Assembly: GCF_016907875.1 (NCBI RefSeq)
Contig: NZ_JAFBCU010000001.1
Span: 2,418,001 to 2,482,000, forward strand
Length of the DNA stretch: 64,000 nt
Direction: 5' to 3'
Source: Arthrobacter roseus
GTDB lineage: Bacteria; Actinomycetota; Actinomycetes; Actinomycetales; Micrococcaceae
In this document: positions 56,457-64,000 of the stretch, piece after piece
Numbering within the stretch: position 1 is the stretch's first letter
How the letters are laid out: each line of letters starts with the position of its first letter
The notes under the pieces: generated by a model
The model's database searches: none
What the model was told of the DNA's origin: nothing
Seen by the model: the letters and a program-made list of their open reading frames with translations, nothing else
Position numbers and translations under genes: made by a program

Positions 56457-57638
56457 CTAATACAGAGGCTTCTCCGGCTCCACCTTCAGCACCCAGTCTT
56501 CAATTCCACCGGTAACGTTGTGAACCTTCGTGTGGCCGGATTCCCGTAGAAACCGGACCACCGACTCCGAGCGCGTACCTGATTTGCAGTGGATATACAT
56601 TTCCCGATCCGGCAGTTGCACCGCACCGGAAAGAATGCGGTCTTTGGGAATGTGTACCGAGCCCTCAATGTGAACAATTCGGTACTCACCGTCCTCCCGA
56701 ACGTCGATGAGCTCGAACCGGCGCGACCCTTCCGCACGCTCGACAAGCAGCTCCTCCAGGTCCACAACGTCGATGCTCGGCACGTCGTCCTCCGCGCTCG
56801 AGGTAGCGGCTGGCATTCCGCAGAAGGCCTCATAATCGGCAAGTTCGGTGACCGGTGTTGCCTCCGGATCCGGGCGGAGCCCGATTTCGCGCCAGCTCAT
56901 CGCGAGCGCATCGAGGATCAGTACCCGCCCCAGTAGGCTCCTTCCGATGCCGGTGATCAACTTGATGGCCTCGTTGACCATCACGGATCCTATCTGTGCG
57001 CACAGCACGCCCAGCACACCTCCTTCGGCACACGAGGGTACCGATCCAGCCGGCGGGGCCTCCGGGTAGAGGTCCCGGTAGGTGGGGCCGTAGCCGGTCC
57101 AGAAGACGCTCACCTGCCCGTCAAAGCGCAGGATGGAACCCCACACATAGGGCTTACCGAGGATCTGCGCCGCATCGTTGACCAGGTATCGCGTTGCAAA
57201 GTTGTCCGTCCCGTCAAGGATGAGGTCATAATCGGCAAATAGTTCCAGAACATTAGAGGTGTCCAGACGTACCTGGTGCAGCACCACCTCCACGAGAGGG
57301 TTGAGTTCACGGACGCTGTTCGCCGCCGACTCGCCCTTGGTCCGGCCGACGTCGGACACGCCGTGAATCACCTGTCGCTGCAGGTTGGATACATCTACTG
57401 TGTCGTCATCGACAATCCCCAGAGTGCCCACTCCTGCTGCGGCGAGATAGAGCAGCGCAGGAGATCCAAGACCGCCTGCCCCGATGACCAGCACCCGGGC
57501 ATTCTTGAGCCGCTTCTGCGCAGTGACGCCAAACTCCGGGATCAGCAGGTGTCGGGAGTAGCGCTGATACTCCTCGTTGGTGAGGTCCGCGGCGGGCTCA
57601 ACCAGCGGCGGCAGTGTGGGTTCGGTTCCGTTGGCCAT
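56457..57638 (-). CDS. moeZ: MoeZ/ThiF-like adenylyltransferase-rhodanese protein
   Basis: 393 residues. The E1-like domain has VIGAGGLGSPALLYLAAAGV (nucleotide-binding), DLILDGTDNFATRYLVND and PSCAEGGVLGVLC, which covers the Cys used in thiolation. No CxxC zinc pairs are seen. The C-terminal rhodanese domain holds Cys351 in MYIHCKSGTRS, the persulfide loop. MoeZ adenylates and thiocarboxylates ThiS, MoaD-like or CysO-like carriers. Its closeness to thiS is suggestive, though it is on its own transcript about 2 kb away. Confidence 0.9.
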   Translation of the reverse strand: MANGTEPTLPPLVEPAADLTNEEYQRYSRHLLIPEFGVTAQKRLKNARVLVIGAGGLGSPALLYLAAAGVGTLGIVDDDTVDVSNLQRQVIHGVSDVGRTKGESAANSVRELNPLVEVVLHQVRLDTSNVLELFADYDLILDGTDNFATRYLVNDAAQILGKPYVWGSILRFDGQVSVFWTGYGPTYRDLYPEAPPAGSVPSCAEGGVLGVLCAQIGSVMVNEAIKLITGIGRSLLGRVLILDALAMSWREIGLRPDPEATPVTELADYEAFCGMPAATSSAEDDVPSIDVVDLEELLVERAEGSRRFELIDVREDGEYRIVHIEGSVHIPKDRILSGAVQLPDREMYIHCKSGTRSESVVRFLRESGHTKVHNVTGGIEDWVLKVEPEKPLY

Positions 57639-57754
57639 ACTTCAATTTAGGCTAGTAGCCCGCCCGGGTAAACTGGAGCGGTGCCCGTCGATTCGACGTC
57701 CCGCGAGAAACAGGGGGTCCGGCAACACCACCAGATCTTCGAGAGGCCCGCCCC

Positions 57755-58375
57755 ATGCCATCCGATAAGCCGTCCAGGGCCAAACCTGCCCGTCTTCCGC
57801 GGGAGGAACGACGGCGGCAACTTCTGCGGGCTGCCCACCAAGTATTTGTTGCCAACGGTTATCACGGGGCAGCCATGGATGACATTGCCGAGGCCGCGAA
57901 TGTCAGCAAACCAGTGCTTTATCAGCATTTCCCGGGCAAGCAGGAGCTCTACCTGGCTCTGCTGGACAGCCACCTCGCCGCCCTGACAACGCTGCTGATG
58001 GACGCACTCGGCTCCACAACGGACAACAATCTTCGGGTGCAGGCCACAATGAGGGCGTACTTCCAGTTTATCGCCCAGGATTCGCAAGCTCATCGTCTCG
58101 TTTTCGAGTCCGACGTCGGCAATGTTCCCGAAGTGAGCAAACGTTTGGAAGCCTTTGACGCACAGTTTGCTGACGCCATTGCCGGCGTCATTGCCGAGGA
58201 CACCAAACTGTCTCACCTGGAGGCAACGCTGCTGGGCCGGGGCCTTGCTGGAATGGCGCAGGTCAGTGCCCGCTACTGGCTCGAAACGGAGGGGACTCTG
58301 GATATCGATGCGGCAAGCGAACTGATCTACCGTTTAGCCTGGCGCGGAATCAGCCGCTTCCCCAAGGAGATCTAG
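57755..58375 (+). CDS. TetR/AcrR family transcriptional regulator
   Basis: 206 residues. The HTH is MDDIAEAANVSKPVLYQHFPG (about residues 43-63), preceded by REERRRQLLRAAHQVF. The C-terminal ligand domain is helical (RAYFQFIAQDSQAHRLVFES). It precedes the DUF3107 gene by 49 bases, an order shared with mycobacteria (Rv3208 and Rv3208A as I recall), where its function is not settled. No operator could be identified with confidence. Confidence 0.88.
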   Translation: MPSDKPSRAKPARLPREERRRQLLRAAHQVFVANGYHGAAMDDIAEAANVSKPVLYQHFPGKQELYLALLDSHLAALTTLLMDALGSTTDNNLRVQATMRAYFQFIAQDSQAHRLVFESDVGNVPEVSKRLEAFDAQFADAIAGVIAEDTKLSHLEATLLGRGLAGMAQVSARYWLETEGTLDIDAASELIYRLAWRGISRFPKEI

Positions 58376-58410
58376 GATAGGTTCTGGGCACGGAAGCAAT
58401 CATCACCTAC

Positions 58411-58417
58411 AGGAGGT
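58411..58417 (+). promoter_or_regulatory. Strong ribosome-binding site of the DUF3107 gene
   Basis: AGGAGGT at 58411-58417, 7 bases before ATG 58425, a full Shine-Dalgarno match, which is unusual in this window and decides the start. Confidence 0.85.
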
Positions 58418-58424
58418 ATCTGGC

Positions 58425-58649
58425 ATGGAAGTAAAGATCGGAATTCAGCATGTGGGTCGTGAAATTGTCATCCAGTCCGCTGAAACGGCGGAAGCAGTGG
58501 CTGACGTAGTGACCAAGGCTATGAATGGCGGGGCGGAGTTGAGGTTGTCAGATGAGAAGGGGAATCTTCTTATCGTCCCGGTGAACACGCTCGGATATGT
58601 CGAGATTGGCGCTGCAGAGACGCGGCGGGTGGGTTTCGGCGCAGTCTAA
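58425..58649 (+). CDS. DUF3107 domain protein
   Basis: 74 residues, whole domain: MEVKIGIQHVGREIVIQS, TAEAVADVVTKAM, GGAELRLSDEKGNLLIVPV and GYVEIG end with TRRVGFGAV. A small, conserved actinobacterial protein of unknown function, paired with a TetR regulator upstream in many genomes. A perfect terminator follows. High expression is suggested by its strong ribosome-binding site. Confidence 0.92.
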   Translation: MEVKIGIQHVGREIVIQSAETAEAVADVVTKAMNGGAELRLSDEKGNLLIVPVNTLGYVEIGAAETRRVGFGAV

Positions 58650-58663
58650 AAACTGACAACGTG

Positions 58664-58696
58664 AGCCGGCGGGATGCGCATCCCGCCGGCTTTTTC
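58664..58696 (+). terminator. Intrinsic terminator after the DUF3107 gene
   Basis: Perfect 28-base palindrome (58664-58691), GC rich, followed by TTTTT to 58695. Best intrinsic terminator in the window; for the + transcript. It also lies just downstream of the convergent thiG. Confidence 0.93.
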
Positions 58697-58710
58697 GTGT
58701 CCAGACCCGG

Positions 58711-59736
<1,026 letters not shown>

Positions 59737-59740
<4 letters not shown>

Positions 59741-60912
59741 GCGGTTTCTCCTTGGAATCGGTCGGGCAGGAAAGCCCGATACGCGGGGTCGGCGGGTCCG
59801 CCATCGATCAGGTCATTGCAGATGGAGGCCGTCACCGGCATCAGTAGTACTCCGTGGCGGAAGAAACCGGTAGCGCAGATGAGGCCCTCAACACCTCGGG
59901 GACGGCCAAGCAGCGGCGCGTTGTCCGGCGTCCCGGGCCGGGCTCGGCAGGTTGCTTCCTCGAATTCGAGCTCAGCAACGGCCGGGACAATCGTCTGTGC
60001 ATCCCGAAGCAGCTCATACACTCCCCCAGCGGACACCCCCGTGGTGCCTCCTTCACGCTGGGTTGCACCCACGACGACGCTCCCGTCCTGGCGCGGAACA
60101 AGGTACACCGACCGGCCGCGGATGACCCCGCGCACGGTGGCAGTCAGGAGAGGCTGCAGATGACGGGGTACTCGAAGACGCAGAACGTCCCCGTAGACCG
60201 GACGGACTGGCAGGGAAAGAGTCGCGGGCAAATCCTTGATCTCGGGGCTCTGCAGTCCGTTCGCAATGACGGTTTCATCAGCCTCCACGTGGGTCCCATC
60301 CACCAGCACGACACCGGCAACCCGCGTCCGGTTGCCGTCGTCGTAGGCCAGAGACTCAACCGATTGTGCCTCCAACATGCCGCCGGCCCGGACGTCGTCA
60401 ATGAGTACGCGAGAGAGCAGACGCGGATCCACCTGCCGGTCCCCCGGAATCCGGAACGCGGCGCTCAAGCCGGGCCCGAGCATGGGCTCCTCGGCCCGTG
60501 CCTGACGCGTTGTCATATCCTCAACCGTCAGCCCCTGGCGCACTTGCGCCTGCTTCAGGTCGGCGAGCACTTGGCGGTCAGCGGCATCGGCTCCCACGGC
60601 AATGGTCTGCGTGCGCTGGTAGCCCGTGGTGCGCCCACCCGCTTCGAGGCGGGACATCAGCGCCGGGTAGCGCCGTGCGGATTCAACGGTCAGGGCGAGC
60701 AGATGCTCCTCCTGATAGTGAAGCTCACTCACGGGCGCCAACATGCCGGCAGCGGCGTACGTTGCCCCGGAAGCGGGTGCGGGATCAAAAACCGTTACCT
60801 GGTGACCTCGCTGGATAGCCTCCCAGGCGATTCCCAGCCCGATGATTCCTCCGCCGACCACGGCAACGCGCTTACCAGCGGCCCTGGAGGTGCTGGATAA
60901 AACTGGAGTCAT
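59737..60912 (-). CDS. thiO: Glycine oxidase ThiO
   Basis: 391 residues, FAD-dependent. VAVVGGGIIGLGIAWEAIQRG is the FAD motif, and GATYAAAGMLAPVSE is typical of glycine oxidase ThiO, which makes the iminoglycine used by ThiG in aerobic bacteria. The C-terminal part has ICATGFFRHGVLLMPVTA. First gene of the operon; its leader contains a TPP riboswitch. Confidence 0.92.
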
Positions 60913-60922
60913 CGATGGTCCT

Positions 60923-61013
60923 TCCCTACGCCGGCATAACCCGGATCAGGTTCGTTGTTCAGTCAACAACACGGTCGGCCTGATGCCCTCTCAGCCTCTG
61001 TCGCAAGGCTCCC
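60923..61013 (-). ncRNA. TPP riboswitch (THI element)
   Basis: On the - strand the elements are in order: GGGAGC near 61013, GGCTGAGAGGGCATCAGGCC (thi box helix, about 60995-60976), a variable stem around GTTGTTGACTGAACAACGAA, then CCTGATCCGGGTTATGCCGG and CGTAGGGA ending at about 60923. This is the conserved TPP aptamer. It lies 10 bases before the thiO start, so control of translation initiation is plausible; thiamin pyrophosphate would repress thiO-thiS-thiG. Confidence 0.92.
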
Positions 61014-61025
61014 GCAGTACGGCTC

Positions 61026-61032
61026 TATTGTA
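61026..61032. promoter_or_regulatory. Symmetric bidirectional -10 element (thiO leader and thiE)
   Basis: TATTGTA at 61026-61032 reads TATTGT on + and TACAAT on -. On - the start point would fall about 61019, just upstream of the riboswitch. On + it would fall near 61038, one base before the thiE ATG. No good -35 hexamer was found on either side. Confidence 0.4.
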
Positions 61033-61038
61033 GGTCCT

Positions 61039-61692
61039 ATGGCCATTTCTGAAGCACGTCTGTACCTCTGCACCGATTCCCGATCCCGGCAGGGTGATTT
61101 TGAGCAGTTTCTCGACGCGGCCTTTGCTGGCGGGGTAGACATCATCCAGCTGCGTGATAAGACCATTCAGGCGGGCGAGGAACTCGACCTGCTGCAGATT
61201 CTCCGCTCGGTTGCGCAGCGGCACTCCAAGCTGTGGTCAGTCAACGATCGCGCCGACCTCGCAGCGGCCTCGGGCGCACCGGTGTTCCACGTTGGGCAGC
61301 AGGACATCCCTCCCTCGGTAGCCCGCCGATTCCTCGGACCAGACGTCGCTATCGGGCTCTCCTCCAACACCCAAACGCTCGCCGCGGAGGCCATGGATAG
61401 CCCCCATCTGGACTACTTCTGCACGGGGCCCATCTGGGCAACCCCCACCAAACCGGGCAGAGCCGCCGTCGGGCTGGATCTGATCCGCAGTACCGCCCGG
61501 CGTGAGCAGGAGCAGCAGGCCGCGGGACATGAGACCAATCCTTGGTTTGCCATCGGCGGAATTGACCTGACAAACGTTGATGAGGTAATCGACGCCGGCG
61601 CTCGGCGAGTCGTCGTCGTGCGGGCCATCACCGACGCCAGTGACCCCGCTCAAGCCGCTGCCCGCGTTCTTTCCCGCCTACCGGATCTGTGA
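61039..61692 (+). CDS. thiE: Thiamin phosphate synthase ThiE
   Basis: 217 residues from ATG 61039; a frame to 60955 overlaps the riboswitch DNA. Motifs: [37 protein letters not shown], and [19 protein letters not shown], as in the TIM-barrel enzyme that joins thiazole phosphate and HMP-PP. Divergent from the thiO operon. The upstream region contains the riboswitch on the other strand, so thiE itself is not obviously riboswitch-controlled. Confidence 0.92.
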   Translation: MAISEARLYLCTDSRSRQGDFEQFLDAAFAGGVDIIQLRDKTIQAGEELDLLQILRSVAQRHSKLWSVNDRADLAAASGAPVFHVGQQDIPPSVARRFLGPDVAIGLSSNTQTLAAEAMDSPHLDYFCTGPIWATPTKPGRAAVGLDLIRSTARREQEQQAAGHETNPWFAIGGIDLTNVDEVIDAGARRVVVVRAITDASDPAQAAARVLSRLPDL

Positions 61693-61695
61693 TGC

Positions 61696-62400
61696 TCAGG
61701 CGGTCAGTTTCAGCGCATTCATCCGATACGAATGGTTGCGGGTCAGCCGGGTAAAAATTCTGCTGATCTCAGCTTCCAGCTGGGCGCCGTCGTCGTCCTT
61801 AAGCATCCTGCCCACCACGCCCCGTTCCAGGCTGACCTGGCGCGTGCGAGTCAGGGCCTCCCCCACCAGACGCCGTCCCCACAGGGCGAGCCTGGACGCG
61901 AGTCTCGGATCATTGGCGAGCGCGGATTCTAGCCGTGCCAGTAAATAGGCGCTCTGCGTCTCGGCGGAATGGATCTGCTGAACCAGGTCCCGGGTGTCGC
62001 TGTCCAATAATGTGGCGATCTCGCAATAGAAGTCCCGGGACACAGCATCCATGACGTAGTGCTTCATCAGCGATTCGTACCAGTCAGCCGGTTTGGTGCG
62101 CTCATGGAAGGCATTGATAGAGGCGACAAACGGTCCCATTGCCTGCTCGACATCGCCGCCGGAATTCTGCACGTGCGTAGCAACGAGCTCAAAATGCTGA
62201 AACTCCGCCACTGCCAACCGTCCCAGAGCAAGACGGTCCGTCAGTGTCGGAGAGAATCGTGCATCAGAAGATAACCTCTCAAAAGCCGAGAGCTCCCCAT
62301 ACGCCATGGCGCCGAACAGATCTATGAGCAGCCTCGAATAATCATGCGCCACCGCTGCCAGTGCGCCTTCCGCAGACGTGTCTTCAGTGCGTTTGTCCAT
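61696..62400 (-). CDS. Ferritin-like fold protein (putative tRNA hydroxylase-like)
   Basis: 234 residues from ATG 62400; upstream codons to 62598 look non-coding. A four-helix ferritin-like protein with AYGELSAFERL and AEFQHFELVATHV helices and HYVMDAVSRDFYCEIATLL; Glu and His residues could bind two irons. Databases often call relatives MiaE-like hydroxylase, but I would not claim that. It faces away from the helicase gene, as the pair Rv3210c and rhlE of mycobacteria does. Confidence 0.78.
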   Translation of the reverse strand: MDKRTEDTSAEGALAAVAHDYSRLLIDLFGAMAYGELSAFERLSSDARFSPTLTDRLALGRLAVAEFQHFELVATHVQNSGGDVEQAMGPFVASINAFHERTKPADWYESLMKHYVMDAVSRDFYCEIATLLDSDTRDLVQQIHSAETQSAYLLARLESALANDPRLASRLALWGRRLVGEALTRTRQVSLERGVVGRMLKDDDGAQLEAEISRIFTRLTRNHSYRMNALKLTA

Positions 62401-62765
62401 GCGGGCCAGCCTACGATGATGCACCCTTGAGCACCGCATTAAGTCGGTGCCAGCGTTAGCCAGCCCGCTCGCGGGGCGCGCCAATAAATGGTCTGGGCGG
62501 CTCAGCAGCGCTCCGCAAGGTAGACTAATCCTGTAGTAATGGATGCCCGGTCGTTGAAAACACGTCATTAAACACATGTTTAGACATTCTGACCGCAATA
62601 CCTACGCGATCTTCTCCGCCGACATGCTTTCGCGCATGAACCGGCCCGCAGTTGCAAGCCCGCGATCGGCTTCCACTGAACGCGCTGCGCTTTCGCCTGG
62701 CTCCGATCCTCGCCCTTTCTCAAGGGGTGGGGAACCCGTTGAGCATGGACGGCCGCAGTGCCTGA
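62401..62765. other. 365-base divergent gap between the ferritin-like and helicase genes
   Basis: No RNA gene or repeat was recognised. It must hold two promoters and a long leader for the helicase. A 66-codon + frame (62576-62776) ends inside the helicase start; it has no ribosome site or family and is not called as a gene. Confidence 0.5.
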
Positions 62766-64000
62766 ATGAACGGTAATTCAACATTGAGCACAGAAAACAA
62801 CCACGTCAGCAATGACCACGTTCTCCACGCATCGGACACAGGGGAGGACATCGCCGTCGAAGACAGCTTGGTCACTTCCGGTGAGGCCCGCGAGCCCGCT
62901 GTGGAGACGTTCGCTGATTTCAATGTCCGTCCGGACATCGTCGAGTCTCTGGCAGACGCCGGGATCCTGCATCCCTTTCCCATCCAGAGCATGACCCTCT
63001 CCGTAGCTCTGGGCGGTCACGACATTATCGGGCAGGCAAAAACCGGTACGGGCAAGACTCTCGGGTTCGGTATCCCCACCATCCAGCGGGTAGTCGGTCG
63101 CGACGACGCGGACTACAGCAAACTTCCCGTACCCGGTGCACCTCAAGCACTGGTCATCGTGCCCACCCGTGAACTCGCTGTTCAGGTGGCAGCGGATCTC
63201 ACCACCGCGTCGAAGAAGCGCAACGCCAGGATCGTCACCATTTACGGCGGTCGGGCCTACGAACCGCAGATTGATGCTCTCACCAAGGGTGTAGAGATCG
63301 TCGTTGGAACTCCTGGACGCCTGATCGACCTCTTCAAACAAAAGCACCTCAGTCTGAAGAATGTTCGCATTGTTGTCCTCGATGAAGCGGACGAGATGCT
63401 GGACCTCGGGTTCCTCCCCGACGTCGAAATGCTGATGTCAGCCACGCCGGCCATCCGCCAGACGCTGCTCTTCTCGGCCACCATGCCCGGCCCTGTTGTC
63501 GCCATGGCTCGCCGATACATGACCAAGCCAACGCACATCCGCGCGGCTGACCCCGACGACGACGGCATCACCAAGAAGGACATCCGGCAGATCTCCTACC
63601 GCGCACACAATCTGGACAAGGCCGAGGTAGTGGCCCGGATCCTGCAGGCCCGTGGCCGTGGCCGGACCATCATCTTCACCAAGACCAAGCGCACTGCCGC
63701 GAAACTCTCCGAAGAGCTGATGGACCGCGGGTTCGCCGCCGGCGCCATTCACGGAGACCTGGGTCAGGGTGCACGCGAACAGGCCCTGCGCGCCTTCCGC
63801 GGAGACAAAATTGATGTTCTGGTAGCCACCGAAGTTGCTGCACGTGGCATCGACGTCGAGGACATAACCCATGTCATCAACTACCAGTGCCCCGAAGACG
63901 AGAAGGCTTATCTGCACAGGGTGGGCCGTACGGGACGCGCTGGCAAGAAGGGCACCGCGGTAACGTTCGTTGACTGGGATGAGATTCCCCGTTGGGGCTT
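62766..64000 (+). CDS. DEAD-box RNA helicase, RhlE-like, 5' part
   Basis: 411 codons visible; runs off the right edge. Start at ATG 62766 (MNGNSTLSTEN); TTG 62784 is an alternative. An acidic N-terminal extension precedes the core. Motifs in order: Q motif FPIQSMT, Walker A AKTGTGKT, PTRELA, TPGR, DEAD in IVVLDEADEML, SAT in LLFSATM, then TKTKRTA, ATEVAARGID and HRVGRTGRAG. All core motifs are present, so the enzyme is probably active in RNA or ribosome work, often cold induced. The C-terminal end is outside the window. Confidence 0.92.
   Translation, partial: MNGNSTLSTENNHVSNDHVLHASDTGEDIAVEDSLVTSGEAREPAVETFADFNVRPDIVESLADAGILHPFPIQSMTLSVALGGHDIIGQAKTGTGKTLGFGIPTIQRVVGRDDADYSKLPVPGAPQALVIVPTRELAVQVAADLTTASKKRNARIVTIYGGRAYEPQIDALTKGVEIVVGTPGRLIDLFKQKHLSLKNVRIVVLDEADEMLDLGFLPDVEMLMSATPAIRQTLLFSATMPGPVVAMARRYMTKPTHIRAADPDDDGITKKDIRQISYRAHNLDKAEVVARILQARGRGRTIIFTKTKRTAAKLSEELMDRGFAAGAIHGDLGQGAREQALRAFRGDKIDVLVATEVAARGIDVEDITHVINYQCPEDEKAYLHRVGRTGRAGKKGTAVTFVDWDEIPRWG

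Noticed and set aside
57647-58216. 189-codon frame on - opposite the TetR gene
   Set aside because: The + frame has a clear HTH and conserved synteny; the - frame does not resemble any family.

Overview
The window is high-GC DNA from an actinobacterium, most probably a member of the Micrococcaceae (Arthrobacter sensu lato). The pointers are GTG and TTG starts, many 4-base ATGA start/stop overlaps, and family content: AdnA/AdnB instead of RecBCD, a FolP2-type dihydropteroate synthase relative, a SigK/RskA pair, UPF0182 and DUF3107 proteins, and a coproporphyrin-dependent heme route with ChdC (HemQ). Much of the right half follows a gene order I recall from Mycobacterium tuberculosis around Rv3193c to Rv3211 (UPF0182, PDZ-Lon, DUF2342, uvrD2, nudC, adnB-adnA, ATL protein, moeZ-like, TetR, DUF3107, ferritin-like, rhlE). 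The genus cannot be fixed from the sequence alone.

Bases 1-14.8 kb: the tail of a DUF58 protein and an APH-fold kinase on +; then on - a MetE-like protein, chorismate mutase and a complete oligopeptide ABC importer (binding lipoprotein, two permeases, fused double ATPase), followed by mnmA and a cysteine desulfurase. These last two form a tRNA 2-thiouridine unit. A divergent + pair encodes a FolP2-like protein and a RibD/DHFR-like reductase. A PLP ammonia-lyase and a lipoprotein follow on -.

Bases 14.9-27.6 kb: a J-domain protein, trmL and a methyltransferase; sigK-rskA behind a SigK-like promoter; a multiply broken TipA-type MerR regulator that still has a MerR-like promoter; etfB-etfA-PIG-L deacetylase; an HtrA protease; a TPM/coiled-coil membrane protein followed by PspA; a DUF6328 membrane protein; and an initiator tRNA-Met with its own promoter and terminator.

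Bases 27.6-46.2 kb: UPF0182, a PDZ-Lon protease, DUF2342, a M48-like peptidase, then a DNA-repair block: UvrD2, NudC, an APH-like protein, AdnB, AdnA and an alkyltransferase-like protein, plus a DEDDh exonuclease.

Bases 46.2-56.4 kb: a nearly complete heme locus. hemA is transcribed on +. The genes hemE-hemY-hemQ-hemH-hemC-hemD-hemB-hemL are on -. Together they take glutamyl-tRNA to heme by the coproporphyrin route.

Bases 56.4-64 kb: a MoeZ/ThiF-like protein, a TetR regulator, DUF3107 with a strong terminator, a thiO-thiS-thiG operon under a TPP riboswitch with divergent thiE, a ferritin-like protein, and the start of a DEAD-box helicase that runs off the window.

I found no insertion sequence, prophage, CRISPR array or recognisable defence island. 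The less ordinary signals are regulatory (a SigK-like promoter, a symmetric -10 element between thiE and the riboswitch, two long intercistronic hairpins) or concern missing catalytic residues (the MetE-like protein without zinc ligands, an APH-like protein without the usual metal aspartate, the AdnA cysteine pattern) and gene decay (the TipA relic).
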